Source: Treponema sp. UBA4692 | Lineage (GTDB): Bacteria > Spirochaetota > Spirochaetia > Treponematales > Treponemataceae | Length of the DNA: 64,000 nucleotides | Direction: 5' to 3' | Assembly: GCA_002404895.1 (NCBI GenBank) | Contig: DHKO01000002.1 | Location: forward strand, 1-64,000 | Part shown: positions 26,047 to 35,250 of the stretch, one piece after another | Layout: every line of letters starts with the position of its first letter | Position numbering within the stretch: position 1 is the stretch's first letter | Notes under the pieces: generated by a model | Seen by the model: the letters and a program-made list of their open reading frames with translations, nothing else | The model's database searches: none | Told to the model about the DNA's origin: nothing | Translations under genes and position numbers: made by a program

Positions 26047-27014
26047 TAAATTCCTCTCCTTGCAGAATCTTCAGATTTTTTATAGCGGTAGATTCCCATT
26101 GCAAGCCCGTAAAAAAGCAGAACAGCCGCAATCAAAAAGTTAACCAGAAGAATAAGCGGATTTTCAAAAGGAACAAAGACCGAAAGCCTCGCGTTCAGCT
26201 GGCGAAGCCCCGAGGGAAAATATCCCATATAATAGAAATAATTCACAAAGACAATCAGAATTTGCGCCGCAATCACCGAGAACGCAGAGGCAAGCCGCCA
26301 GGAGCTTGAAAACTGGACTCCGTAAGTTGAAAGAAGCGCAAGACCGAGCGAAGCGAACAAAAGCCATGAGAAAAAGCCCGAATAGTTCGTGTTCGCCGCC
26401 GCGATTATAAGCGATGAATAAAGCGCAATCGGATAAGTTACAAATTTTGGCGGCTGGAGCGCGTTTTTTATCAGAATGTCGGAATAAGGATACGCAGAAT
26501 CGTTCGTCACAGGCAAATCATAAAAGCTCGAAAGCTTTCCGCCTTCTCCCAAAAGCCCCGAGACATCGATAAAAATTCCGTCAGCGTTTCCGTTTTCAAG
26601 AATCCGTGAGTAATAAGAGACTCCGCTTGCATCCTCTCGGAAAAGCCCTGCGGAAGTCTTGCTCACACGGAGAGAAGTCTCTTTCGCCTCGAATTTCGAG
26701 AAAAAACCGAGCGAGAGCGGAATAAAAACAAGCCAAGTCAAAAGCCCTAGGCAAATATAAGTCGCAAGAGAAGCGAGCTGAGCTTTCCTGTTTCTAATCA
26801 TAAAAAGAATTATCGAGACGAGAGACGCCGCGCCCACAGCAGGAAAGGAAATGCAAAGCCCGCAAAGGAAGCTGTCAAGCGAGAACAGCGAAGAAGGCAC
26901 GTCCGTCACATAAGACATCATATCCGCGTTGAACATAAACAAAGTCGCAAGAATCGCAGTTCCAAAAACGCAGATTAAAACATACATCAAAATAATAGTC
27001 AGAGATTTTTTCAT
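26046..27014 (-). CDS. Integral membrane protein, 3+3 helices, partner of the downstream gene
   Basis: 322 residues from the ATG at 27014 (MKKSLTIILMYVLICVFGTA); a longer reading from 27056 begins with an unlikely non-signal extension. About three N-terminal helices (6-28, 46-72, 78-103), a 90-residue extracytoplasmic part (SLRVSKTSAGLFREDASGVS) and three or more C-terminal helices. The gene directly precedes, and shares a base with, the larger 3+3 protein, so the two are likely co-translated and form a complex. Function unknown. Confidence 0.6.
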   Translation of the reverse strand: MKKSLTIILMYVLICVFGTAILATLFMFNADMMSYVTDVPSSLFSLDSFLCGLCISFPAVGAASLVSIILFMIRNRKAQLASLATYICLGLLTWLVFIPLSLGFFSKFEAKETSLRVSKTSAGLFREDASGVSYYSRILENGNADGIFIDVSGLLGEGGKLSSFYDLPVTNDSAYPYSDILIKNALQPPKFVTYPIALYSSLIIAAANTNYSGFFSWLLFASLGLALLSTYGVQFSSSWRLASAFSVIAAQILIVFVNYFYYMGYFPSGLRQLNARLSVFVPFENPLILLVNFLIAAVLLFYGLAMGIYRYKKSEDSARRGI

Positions 27015-27100
27015 TTTTGTAAGATGATAACACGAAAAGGAGATAAAAAAAACCACTCCGCAGCCGAACTGCCGGAATGGCTTTCAAAATGAATCCGATT

Positions 27101-27652
27101 TTAGCCTAAGAAAACCTGGCCTTGCTGGTCAATCGCAAGAATAGACTTGCATTCCGAGCAGCGGAATCTTCCCGCTCTCGTTGTCTTTAGCCGCTTTGAG
27201 CAGACTGGGCAGTTGAAAATCTTCGGGAAAACGCTTTCCATTACAGGCGCGCCCTGCTTAAAATACTGGACTGCGTCCGTCATCGAATCCTTGATATTAA
27301 AGAACTGAGAAAATCCCAAAAGCTGGAAAACTTCATACACTTTCGGCTGAATTTCAAGAAGAACAATGTCTCCGCCCTTTGGCTTAATCATCTTCAAGAA
27401 AGCTGTGAAAGAGCCGATTCCTGTTGATGAGACATAGTTCAAGGCAGAGCAGTTAAAAATCAGATTGATGAATCCTGCCTCGACTACCTTTGATATTCTC
27501 TTCTGGAAAAAACTTGAGTTGTAAGTATCGATGTATCCGTTAAGGTAAACAATAAGACCGTTTTCAACATCGTCAAGTTTTTCAAGATTAATTTTAAGGC
27601 TGTCGTCTCTCTCGTCGTTAAAACCCGGAACAAGATTGTTGTTGTTGCCCAT
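27101..27652 (-). CDS. STAS-domain protein with C-terminal zinc ribbon
   Basis: 183 residues from the ATG at 27652 (RBS AAGGTGG; the in-frame GTG upstream overlaps that RBS). Residues 20-130 are a STAS domain as in anti-sigma-factor antagonists, with the phospho-acceptor loop LNYVSSTGIGS (Ser/Thr 75-77). Residues 145-175 carry CPVC...CSEC, a four-Cys zinc ribbon. It probably works in a partner-switching pathway controlled by a kinase and a PP2C phosphatase not present here. The added zinc ribbon is unusual for a plain antagonist. Confidence 0.82.
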   Translation of the reverse strand: MGNNNNLVPGFNDERDDSLKINLEKLDDVENGLIVYLNGYIDTYNSSFFQKRISKVVEAGFINLIFNCSALNYVSSTGIGSFTAFLKMIKPKGGDIVLLEIQPKVYEVFQLLGFSQFFNIKDSMTDAVQYFKQGAPVMESVFPKIFNCPVCSKRLKTTRAGRFRCSECKSILAIDQQGQVFLG

Positions 27653-27806
27653 TTTTTCCACCTTAATATCTTTTTTCTAAGATAACTATTATTAGTTTAT
27701 AGTAAAAATCTCCATTTTGTCTAGTAAAAGACCTATTATATAATCGGCACGCAAAAGAGCAGTTATTAAAGAAACTTTAATCAAAATGTGATATTATCTT
27801 TTCGGA

Positions 27807-28532
27807 ATGAATCTTTCAAATATTGTGATTGTGCTAGACCGGCCTGACGAAAGCAGAAATATCGGCTCGGTGTGCAGAGCGATGGCAAACAGCGACATCA
27901 AAGAACTCAGAATTGTCGGAAAAAAATCAGATTACGATGAGGAGCGCGTGAGAATTCTTGCGATTCACGCCGCATACATTTGGGAAAACGCGAAGTTTTT
28001 CAGTTCGATTACAAAAGCGGTTTCAGACTGCGCGATTGCGGCTGGAACTACGAGAAGAAGAGGAAAAAAGCGCGGAAAGCTTCTTCTGCCGGAAGAATTC
28101 GCCGAGATTGCCTCGTCAGCAACGGAAAAAAACGCTAAAGCCGCAGTTGTCTTCGGAAACGAGCGCACTGGGCTTGAAGAAGAGGAGCTTGACGAATGCA
28201 CGATGGGAGTCACAATTCCGTCGTCCGACGATTTCGGCTCGCTCAACCTTTCTCACGCAGTCCAGATTATCTCGTACCAGCTTTTCAGGGCAGAAAAAAA
28301 GATTTCAAAAGGCTCTGTTCCAGTCTGCCTGAGCCGTCTTGAAAAGACAGTCGGAAAAATCTCTGAAAGCCTGCAGAAAATCGGATTTTTCAAGATTGCG
28401 GGAAAAGAAGATATGGAGAGATTCTGGCGCGATGTGCTTTCAAGGGCGGCGCTGAGCGAAAGCGAAGCGGCTTATATTGAAAAAACTTTCTCAAAAGCCG
28501 CAGGTCTCGCTTCAAAAAAATCATCTGACTAA
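27807..28532 (+). CDS. SPOUT RNA 2'-O-methyltransferase, TrmJ/TrmH-like
   Basis: 241 residues. N-terminal motif 1 LDRPDESRNIGSVCRAMAN, motif 2 VVFGNERTGLEEEEL, motif 3 IPSSDDFGSLNLSHAVQII; the last two form the knotted SAM site. The N-terminal start and spacing fit TrmJ, which methylates position 32 of tRNAs, but a related rRNA methylase is possible. There is no clear RBS; TATTAT lies 9 nt before the ATG. It converges on the sigma-54 activator gene 3 nt downstream. Confidence 0.85.
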   Translation: MNLSNIVIVLDRPDESRNIGSVCRAMANSDIKELRIVGKKSDYDEERVRILAIHAAYIWENAKFFSSITKAVSDCAIAAGTTRRRGKKRGKLLLPEEFAEIASSATEKNAKAAVVFGNERTGLEEEELDECTMGVTIPSSDDFGSLNLSHAVQIISYQLFRAEKKISKGSVPVCLSRLEKTVGKISESLQKIGFFKIAGKEDMERFWRDVLSRAALSESEAAYIEKTFSKAAGLASKKSSD

Positions 28533-28535
28533 TGG

Positions 28536-29774
28536 CTAGAATTCAATGTGCTCAGGGCCGATTTCTTCTTCATCGGAAAAGACAATAGCGCGATTCAGGC
28601 AGTTTTCAAGCTCTCCGATATTCTCAGGCCAGCAGTGAGTCTGGAGCAGACGAATTGCGTTCAAGGAAAGACGTTTTCCCTTTCCGTGCTTTTTCATATA
28701 TTCAGCGGCAATCAGCGGAATGTCTTCCTTGCGCTTTCTAAGCGGTGGAACTTCAATCAAGAGATTTTTTATTCTGCGGTAAAGGTCCTGGCGGAATTCT
28801 CCCTCGGCGACTTTTTTCTGGAGATTTGAATTTGTGGCAAAAACAAGCCGCGCGTCAGTCTGCTTCGCCCTGCTTGCGCCGACCGGGAAAAATTCTTTCT
28901 TGTCGATTACGCGCAAAAGTTTCGCCTGAAGATGTTTTGGAAGCTCGCCTATTTCATCCAAAAACAATGTTGTGCCGCCAGCCTCCTCAAAAATTCCGCG
29001 GTGCTCGCTTTCCGCGCCTGTAAAAGCTCCTTTTTTATGGCCGAAAAGCGTGCTTTCAAAAAGCCCCTCGGAAATCTCATTCACGTTGAATTCAAGGATT
29101 TTCTCGTTTTTCCGCGCAGAAATTTCGTGAATCGCGTTTGCGGCGAGCGTTTTTCCGCTTCCGGTCTCGCCCACAATCAGGACAGGCAAATCAGTTTGAG
29201 CCGCCTTAACAAGTTTTCTTCGGAATTCAAAAGCCGCGTCCGACGAGCCGATTATCTTGTCGAAACTTTCGCTTCTGATTTCTTCATCATGATTTCTATT
29301 TTTTGCTTTGTTTTGGCTTTCCAATGTTTCCAGCGAAAAACTTTGCGGAGATTTTCTTTTTGAAACAGATTTCAGATTCTTCTCAGGATTTTTTCCCAAA
29401 TACTCCCCGGATTTTAAGGAAGAATCTTTTTCACAATTCAAGGCAGAATCTTCAAAAACACAGGAATCCGACAAGACAGGAAATTTTGAGGAAGATTCAA
29501 TTGAATTCAGCAACTCTTTTTTCAGAAGATTCTCTATCTCCGAAAAATCGCTGAAAACCTTGCAGGAAAATTCTCCGCCGGAAGCAAAATCTTTAATCTC
29601 GTCTGTGAAAATTTCTGAGTCGGCGTAAAATGAGCTGAGTTTTTTGTATTCAAGGAAAATTTTAAGCGTGCTAAGCTCCGAGACGACATACAAAGGCATT
29701 ACAGAGCCGAATTTTTGCCTGAGATTTTTAATTAGCTGCAAATTTGTCGTCAGGATAACTCTCGGCGAAGACAT
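28536..29774 (-). CDS. Sigma-54 activator AAA+ protein lacking a DNA-binding domain
   Basis: 412 residues. Residues 1-90 are an unrecognised alpha/beta domain that may be a degenerate receiver; 90-165 are a low-complexity linker; 172-412 form the AAA+ domain with Walker A GETGSGKT (202-209), the sigma-54 contact loop GAFTGA (249-254), Walker B TTLFLDEIGEL and the Arg-finger region DLYRRIKNLLIEVPPLR. The protein stops right after the AAA+ lid (EEIGPEHIEF), where most activators carry a Fis-type HTH. It should activate sigma-54 polymerase from solution or through a partner. It is the last gene of a four-gene unit (overlap TGATG). Confidence 0.9.
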   Translation of the reverse strand: MSSPRVILTTNLQLIKNLRQKFGSVMPLYVVSELSTLKIFLEYKKLSSFYADSEIFTDEIKDFASGGEFSCKVFSDFSEIENLLKKELLNSIESSSKFPVLSDSCVFEDSALNCEKDSSLKSGEYLGKNPEKNLKSVSKRKSPQSFSLETLESQNKAKNRNHDEEIRSESFDKIIGSSDAAFEFRRKLVKAAQTDLPVLIVGETGSGKTLAANAIHEISARKNEKILEFNVNEISEGLFESTLFGHKKGAFTGAESEHRGIFEEAGGTTLFLDEIGELPKHLQAKLLRVIDKKEFFPVGASRAKQTDARLVFATNSNLQKKVAEGEFRQDLYRRIKNLLIEVPPLRKRKEDIPLIAAEYMKKHGKGKRLSLNAIRLLQTHCWPENIGELENCLNRAIVFSDEEEIGPEHIEF

Positions 29775-30523
29775 CAGGCTTTTTTCTCATCCTTTTTGAA
29801 AAGCCTTGTCCACAAAACAAGAACCTTGAACTTCGCGAACGGAAAAACAAGAAATATTTTCAGCGGATTGTGCGCAATCTCGTGCCAAATCTCGTGTCCG
29901 CGCTCAAACGACTTCTCATTAACGCGCTTTATTCTGTCAGCGAAAATTCCGATGCAGTCGCGGTAATAGACAAAAATGCTGTCAGAGAACCTTTCGCGGC
30001 GGTGATAAGACCAGAGATTTTTTTCCTTGATTCCCTCGCTAATAAGAGCAAGGGACGGAGATGATTTTCTGATTGCGGCTACAACATCATCTTCCGCCTG
30101 CTTTGGATAATATCCGACATAGCGTCCGACAATGTGAAGATTCCTGAAAGTCGCCCTTACATTTTTTTCCGCAGTCTGGAGAGCCTTTTTTCGCCCGCCA
30201 AGAAGATAAATCGACTTGTAATGCGCCTCGAGCGTGTTCAAAATCTGAATCAAAGTTATGAACGGATTGTATCGCACTGGAACATCAAGCTTCAGGAATT
30301 TTGCGGCGTTAAGAATGCTTTTTGAAACCGGCAGAATCAAGTCAGCATTTGAAAGGCAGTCCTTGAAGTCCTTTTTCCTATTTCTTCCGCGGAGCAAATC
30401 CCAGACAGAAAGAAAGACAATCTGCCTTGCCCCCGGCTTTTCAAGAATTTCAAGAACAGTTTTCTCAAGTTCCTCTTGCGCGCAAATATCAACAGGAACG
30501 CCTAAAATCTCGATTCGCTTCAT
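29774..30523 (-). CDS. WecG/TagA/CpsF-family glycosyltransferase
   Basis: 249 residues from the ATG at 30523 (RBS GGAGAG; ATGA overlap with the rsmE stop). The family pattern is present: a short N-terminal Rossmann part (EILGVPVDI), SNADLILPVSKSIL in place of the usual ADG(R/M) segment, SIYLLGGRKKALQTAE, and the distal VGYYP and ERGHEIWHEIAHNP. Family members transfer N-acetylmannosaminuronic acid or ManNAc to lipid-linked carriers during surface polysaccharide synthesis. The substrate here is unknown. It has a basic C-terminus that may bind the membrane. Confidence 0.85.
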   Translation of the reverse strand: MKRIEILGVPVDICAQEELEKTVLEILEKPGARQIVFLSVWDLLRGRNRKKDFKDCLSNADLILPVSKSILNAAKFLKLDVPVRYNPFITLIQILNTLEAHYKSIYLLGGRKKALQTAEKNVRATFRNLHIVGRYVGYYPKQAEDDVVAAIRKSSPSLALISEGIKEKNLWSYHRRERFSDSIFVYYRDCIGIFADRIKRVNEKSFERGHEIWHEIAHNPLKIFLVFPFAKFKVLVLWTRLFKKDEKKA

Positions 30524-31395
30524 CGCTCTCTCCACGCTTTTGAAGCCGCGTTCTGCAAGACAGCAGTTCCATACAAGGCGGCCGTTTCACATCTTAAAAT
30601 ATTTGTCTTGAAGTGAACAGCGTAAAATCCGCAGTCCAAAAGTTTTTTTATCTCGTCTGGGCTGATTCCGCCCTCGCTTCCGCAGACAACAGCGCATTTT
30701 TTCAATCTTTTTGACTTTGAAGCGGTTTTCGCCTTTTCAAAAGCCGAGTCAAAATCAGTTGTGAACTCGCTCCGCTCGTAAAGCACAAATCCAAAAACGC
30801 CGTAATCGCCTGAAATCGATTTTTGAATCTCGCTTTTCCAGATTTCGCACATTTCATTCACGCTGACGGCATTTTCCACAGATGTGGCAACCGCGCTTCC
30901 GCTTTGCTGCCGCGCTTCTTTTATGATACGCTCGAAACGCTCGCCGCGGAAATTCATTTTTTCCGCGCCTTTCTGGCTGAAATCAGACGAGACAGGAATT
31001 ATCTTTGAGACTCCGCATTCGGTCGCCTGCCGCACAATCAAGTCAAATTTAGACGATTTCGGAACAAACATAAAAAGATAATACTCAACTTGCCCATCAT
31101 CATCTTCATTTTGAACCTGCCGATTTCCAAGCGAATTGTTCAAATTCAAGGAATCGCAAGTTTTGCCGTTTTTTTCAGCCTCATTCTCCGCAGCGCAGAC
31201 TTGAAGCACAAGTTTTTTTTCAGAATCGTCTGCCCTGCACAAAGTCATATTCCGCAAGTTTCCGTCTGGAAGCCGAACAGAAACCATATCGCCGGCTTTC
31301 AGGCGCAGAACCTGACGCATATATCTGAAGTCTTTTCCGTAGATTTCAAGGAGACCGTTTTTATCTAAATTTTTCTGGGAAATATACTGGCGCAT
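30520..31395 (-). CDS. rsmE: 16S rRNA (uracil-1498-N3)-methyltransferase
   Basis: 291 residues. The N-terminal PUA-like part (MRQYISQKNLDKNGLLEIYG) leads into a SPOUT domain with IVRQATECGVSKIIPVSS, ERIIKEARQQSGSA, VVCGSEGGISPDEI and TNILRCETAALYGTAVL, the trefoil-knot SAM site. It methylates U1498 in helix 44. Residues 75-105 are an extra Asn/Glu-rich insertion. The start directly abuts the ctp stop (TAA|ATG). A second family member lies at 54965-55732; this one keeps the more typical overall layout. Confidence 0.9.
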   Translation of the reverse strand: MRQYISQKNLDKNGLLEIYGKDFRYMRQVLRLKAGDMVSVRLPDGNLRNMTLCRADDSEKKLVLQVCAAENEAEKNGKTCDSLNLNNSLGNRQVQNEDDDGQVEYYLFMFVPKSSKFDLIVRQATECGVSKIIPVSSDFSQKGAEKMNFRGERFERIIKEARQQSGSAVATSVENAVSVNEMCEIWKSEIQKSISGDYGVFGFVLYERSEFTTDFDSAFEKAKTASKSKRLKKCAVVCGSEGGISPDEIKKLLDCGFYAVHFKTNILRCETAALYGTAVLQNAASKAWRER

Positions 31396-32889
31396 TTATT
31401 TTTTTGAAGAATCTTCAAGCTGAGCATCGTCCTGAAGCTCTTTCAAGGTTTTCGCGCTTTTTATCAGAGCGTCAAAATCCTCTTCCTCAAGAATTTTTAT
31501 CGCCTCGTCAAGCTGAATGTCGTAGTCCAAATCGTAAAGCATCGAGCCTTTCGTCTTGTAGACTTCGTTCCTGACAAGCTTGCGGAGGCTCGCCTCGTCA
31601 ATTTCCGTGTAGTTTTTCTTTAGAGTTTTCGCATATTCCGCAATTTTCTTTTCAGACATCTCGGCTCCGCCGTTTTTTTCGACATACGCGGAAATCAAAT
31701 TTTTTTCCATCAAATCTTCAAACTGCTTCTCACCGTTTTCGGAAAGCGCAGGAAAGAGAATCTCGCGATCCGGCGGAATTCCGATTTTGTCGATGTTCAC
31801 GTCAGACGGCGTGTAATATCTCGCGACTGTGATTTTAATTCCCTCAGTCTGAGTGAGAGGCAAAACCTGCTGCACAGAGCCTTTTCCATAGCTCCGCTGG
31901 CCGACGAGATAAGCAAGGTGATTGTCTTTTAGCGCGCCTGAAAGAATCTCCGCCGCGCTTGCCGAGCCACGGTTAATCAGAACAACAATCGGAGTGTCTT
32001 TCCAAACTGTCTTTCTTTTGCTCGCCGTAAAAACAGAATTCTCATATGAAACGCGGCTTTTCGTGCTTACAATCGGGCCGTTGTCGATAAATTTGTCCGC
32101 GACATCGGCAACGCTCGTGATAAGTCCGCCCGGATTGTTTCTCAAATCGATTATGAGGCTTGAAACTCCGCTTTTCTTGAACGAATTCAAAGCCTCCTGC
32201 GTTTTTTCAGGAGTGAGCGGCGTAAATTCGATTATTTTAAGATAGCCGATTTTGTCATTCTTGCCGGTTTCGATTGTGCCGAATTTCACAGTCGGAACTT
32301 CAATAATTGCACGCTTCAAAGTTACAGGAAACTCAATGCTTTTTCCGCGCCGGATAACCAAGTCAACGCTTTCGCCGACCTTTCCGCGCAACATTCCGAG
32401 AACATCCTCCATTGAGATTGTGGAAGTGTCCGTTCCGTTCACAGAAATAATCAAGTCGCCAGCCTGAATTCCAGCCTTAAAGCCCGGCGTGTCCTCAATC
32501 GGGGATGCAACCTCGATGTAAGCAGGCTTGTCTGGAGTTGACTCGTAGGCCTTTGAAATTGAAAGCCCAACCCCGCCAAACTGGCCGTTTGTCGTGTCTC
32601 CCAAATTTCTCGAAAGAGACTCGTCAAGATAAGTCGTGTAAGGGTCGGAAAGCTCCGACAACATTCCTTTTAACGCGCCGCGGTACAAAACAGCAGGATC
32701 AACCTCGTCAACATAAGTTTTCTGAATCCAGTCATACAAAGAGCTGAACTGCCCGAGATATTTTTTTGAATCCGCATTTTTGGAGCTTTCAGAATTTGAC
32801 TCAGCAAAACACTGCGAGCTGATGACAGAAAGAACCAAAAATCCGAAGAGAATTGTCAGACGGCGTGCAAGAGAAACGTGCTTTTTCAT
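31396..32889 (-). CDS. Carboxyl-terminal processing peptidase (S41)
   Basis: 497 residues with a signal peptide or N-terminal anchor (about 10-29). PDZ domain about 103-185 (GGVGLSI, GIQAGDLIISVNG). The S41 catalytic core has DLRNNPGGL (249-256), catalytic Ser311 in GSASAAEIL and general-base Lys336 in QRSYGKGSV. A C-terminal helical tail follows. It acts in the periplasm on C-termini of envelope proteins. First gene of the compact unit with rsmE, the glycosyltransferase and the AAA+ gene. Confidence 0.94.
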   Translation of the reverse strand: MKKHVSLARRLTILFGFLVLSVISSQCFAESNSESSKNADSKKYLGQFSSLYDWIQKTYVDEVDPAVLYRGALKGMLSELSDPYTTYLDESLSRNLGDTTNGQFGGVGLSISKAYESTPDKPAYIEVASPIEDTPGFKAGIQAGDLIISVNGTDTSTISMEDVLGMLRGKVGESVDLVIRRGKSIEFPVTLKRAIIEVPTVKFGTIETGKNDKIGYLKIIEFTPLTPEKTQEALNSFKKSGVSSLIIDLRNNPGGLITSVADVADKFIDNGPIVSTKSRVSYENSVFTASKRKTVWKDTPIVVLINRGSASAAEILSGALKDNHLAYLVGQRSYGKGSVQQVLPLTQTEGIKITVARYYTPSDVNIDKIGIPPDREILFPALSENGEKQFEDLMEKNLISAYVEKNGGAEMSEKKIAEYAKTLKKNYTEIDEASLRKLVRNEVYKTKGSMLYDLDYDIQLDEAIKILEEEDFDALIKSAKTLKELQDDAQLEDSSKK

Positions 32890-32912
32890 AAGGCTATTTT
32901 ATGTTTCTACAA

Positions 32913-32941
32913 TAGAAAAATCAATTATATTATGATACAAT
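32913..32941 (+). promoter_or_regulatory. Predicted leaderless promoter of the FlhG/MinD-type gene
   Basis: TAGAAA (32913-32918), 17 bp, TACAAT (32936-32941), then exactly 7 nt to the ATG at 32949; no Shine-Dalgarno. Confidence 0.65.
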
Positions 32942-32948
32942 CCTTGCC

Positions 32949-34061
32949 ATGCAAATTATACCGGTGGCAAGCGGAAAAGGCGGCGTGGGAAAAAGCCTCT
33001 TGTCCGCAAATTTAGCAGTCGCGCTTGGACAGGCTGGAAAAAAAGTCATTCTTGCAGACCTTGACCTGGGCGCATCAAACCTTCATCTTGCGATTGGAGT
33101 GAGTCCAAAAACAGGAATCGGAACTTTTCTGACAGGCGGCTCGACTTTTGAGGAAATCATCACGCCGACAGACTATGAAAATGTTAGCTTTATCGCCGGA
33201 GATTCTGAAATTCCCGGACTAAGCACGCTTAAAGTCGCGCAGAAAAACGCCCTCATAAGAAAATTTCACAGCTTAAAGGCTGACTATCTTATCATTGACC
33301 TTGGAGCGGGAACTCATCTTACAATTCTTGACCTTTTTCTCCTTTCTCCGCAGGGAATTGTCGTTACGGCTCCGACTGTCACGGCGACTCTCAACGGATA
33401 TTTGTTCCTGAAAAACATCGTGTTCCGCCTGATGTCGGCGACATTCAAGAAAGGCTCGAAAGCTGCGGAATACATAAACAAGCTCCGCGCCGACTCAACC
33501 TCGCTCCAGCGTCTCTACATTCCAAAGCTGATTGAGGCGATTGAGAAAATCGACCCGGAAAACGCCGCGCTCCTGAAAAGCCGCCTTTCTCAATTCCGGC
33601 CGCGCCTTATCATGAATATGATTGACCAGCCGAAAGACGCGGACAAGGCGCAGAAAATCAGACGCTCATGCCAGCAGTATCTCGGCCTTGATGTTGAGTC
33701 TCTAGGCGTAATGTACAGGGATTCTCTTCAGGACAAGGCCTTGGCTTCAAGGCTTCCGGTCGTAATCTACAAGCCGAACGCGGTTCTTTCGCAGGCAATC
33801 TACAGGACTGCCGACAAAATTCTGCAGGGCGAGACGATTTCCTTTGACGACTCGTTTGAGAACGCGGCAGAGGAAGCGAACGAGGACTACACCACAAAAA
33901 TGTCATATGTTGAAGACTTGGTTGGAACCGGCGCGCTCAGCGTGAGCGAGCTTGGCGAGATGATAAAGCAGCAGCAGTACGAGATGACGCAGCTTAAGAA
34001 TGAGAATCTTCTGCTGAAGTCAAAGCTTGTCAAAGCGGCTCAACAGGGATTCAAGGTCTGA
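32949..34061 (+). CDS. MinD/ParA-type P-loop ATPase (FlhG-like)
   Basis: 370 residues. Deviant Walker A GKGGVGKS (9-16) with both Lys10 and Lys15, Walker A' ADLDLGASNLH, and DYLIIDLGAGTH. The C-terminal 45 residues form a coiled coil (KQQQYEMTQLKNENLLLKSK) instead of the MinD amphipathic helix. Such proteins position flagella or other cell structures. The insertion around residues 165-215 and the coiled-coil tail set it apart from plain MinD. lgt follows about 120 nt downstream. Confidence 0.85.
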   Translation: MQIIPVASGKGGVGKSLLSANLAVALGQAGKKVILADLDLGASNLHLAIGVSPKTGIGTFLTGGSTFEEIITPTDYENVSFIAGDSEIPGLSTLKVAQKNALIRKFHSLKADYLIIDLGAGTHLTILDLFLLSPQGIVVTAPTVTATLNGYLFLKNIVFRLMSATFKKGSKAAEYINKLRADSTSLQRLYIPKLIEAIEKIDPENAALLKSRLSQFRPRLIMNMIDQPKDADKAQKIRRSCQQYLGLDVESLGVMYRDSLQDKALASRLPVVIYKPNAVLSQAIYRTADKILQGETISFDDSFENAAEEANEDYTTKMSYVEDLVGTGALSVSELGEMIKQQQYEMTQLKNENLLLKSKLVKAAQQGFKV

Positions 34062-34179
34062 AAAAATAAAAATGCGGAGCAGCGGTTTTTCATCAAAAGT
34101 CAAAGAGATTTTGATTATGAAAAAAACGGAAAGCGCACTACTTTTTCGCTTAAATTAAAAAATCGGGGAATTTTGCAAA

Positions 34180-35169
34180 ATGACACCTCTTTATATCAAT
34201 TATCCATCTTGGATTCACCCGGAGATTTTTCCCGGAGTTCCTTTTCTAGGGCTAATACGCTGGTACGGCCTGATGTACATCATCGCGTTCGGAACCGCAT
34301 TCTTAGTCCTGAAACGGCTTTTAAAGGAAGGCGCGCTCGACACAAAAAACGCGGACGGCACTCTAAGAAAAGCGACTGAAGATGATGTTTTCAGCTTTAT
34401 AGCGACAGGAATCGTCTTTCTGCTGATTGGCGCGCGTATTTTCTCGACTTTGGTCTACGACACTTCGGGAATTTACTGGAAAAAGCCGTGGCTGATTTTC
34501 TGGCCTTTCCAGAACGGCCGTTTCACAGGGCTTGCGGGAATGAGCTACCACGGCGGATTCATCGGCGGACTTCTCGGAATGATTTTCTGGTGCTGGCGGA
34601 AAAAAGTGAGCTTTATGAAATGGAGCGACGCGATGGTTACAGCGATTCCGGCGGGCTACACTTTCGGCAGAATCGGAAATTATCTTAACGGCGAGCTTTA
34701 CGGAAGAATCACCACAGTTCCGTGGGGAACAGTTTTTCCGAACGCGGAAAGATTTTCAAGCAAGCTCGAGTGGGTCCAAAATTTTATGGAGAAGATTGGA
34801 ATGGAAGCGTCGTCAAGCCTTGTCAATTTGCCGCGCCATCCAAGCCAGCTTTACGAGGCGTTGTTTGAAGGTCTGATTCTCTTCCTCATAATCTGGATTC
34901 TGCACAAGAAAAAGCCTTTCGACGGATTCTCAGGATTTTTGTATGTTACAGGATACGGAATTTTCAGATTCTTCATCGAGTATTTCCGCGAGCCTGACGC
35001 TGACATCGGCTACAGAATCGCGAAGGACTCTGCCGCGCCGATTTACCTGAACCAGTCGCTTTTGAACATCTCCACAGGACAGATTCTCTGCTTTCTGATG
35101 ATTTTGGGCGGAATCGCTTACGGTCTCGTCTCCTGGCAGATTCACAAAAAACATCTTAAAAAAGCGTAA
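34180..35169 (+). CDS. lgt: Prolipoprotein diacylglyceryl transferase
   Basis: 329 residues, seven predicted helices. Signature GRIGNYLNGELYGR, the conserved LAGMSYHGGFIGG with His, and RHPSQLYEALFEG near the C-terminal third. It transfers diacylglycerol from phosphatidylglycerol to the lipobox Cys at the inner membrane, the first step for the many lipoproteins encoded in this window (for example at 1330, 50384, 52408 and 55837). A GGGGAA-like RBS precedes the ATG. Confidence 0.95.
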   Translation: MTPLYINYPSWIHPEIFPGVPFLGLIRWYGLMYIIAFGTAFLVLKRLLKEGALDTKNADGTLRKATEDDVFSFIATGIVFLLIGARIFSTLVYDTSGIYWKKPWLIFWPFQNGRFTGLAGMSYHGGFIGGLLGMIFWCWRKKVSFMKWSDAMVTAIPAGYTFGRIGNYLNGELYGRITTVPWGTVFPNAERFSSKLEWVQNFMEKIGMEASSSLVNLPRHPSQLYEALFEGLILFLIIWILHKKKPFDGFSGFLYVTGYGIFRFFIEYFREPDADIGYRIAKDSAAPIYLNQSLLNISTGQILCFLMILGGIAYGLVSWQIHKKHLKKA

Positions 35170-35173
35170 AGAC

Positions 35174-35232
35174 AAAAAAGGCTTTGCCCGTTTTTGAAGT
35201 TCTCTTCATTATGGACAAAGCCTTTTCTATTT
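35174..35232. terminator. Bidirectional terminator between lgt and tkt
   Basis: AAAAAGGCTTTGCC pairs with GGACAAAGCCTTTT across a loop of about 25 nt, flanked by A- and T-runs. Confidence 0.8.
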
Positions 35233-35250
35233 ATTCATTTTTCTGATTCT

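Noticed and set aside
27652..27661. GTG start for the STAS protein
   Set aside because: It overlaps the Shine-Dalgarno sequence of the ATG at 27652.
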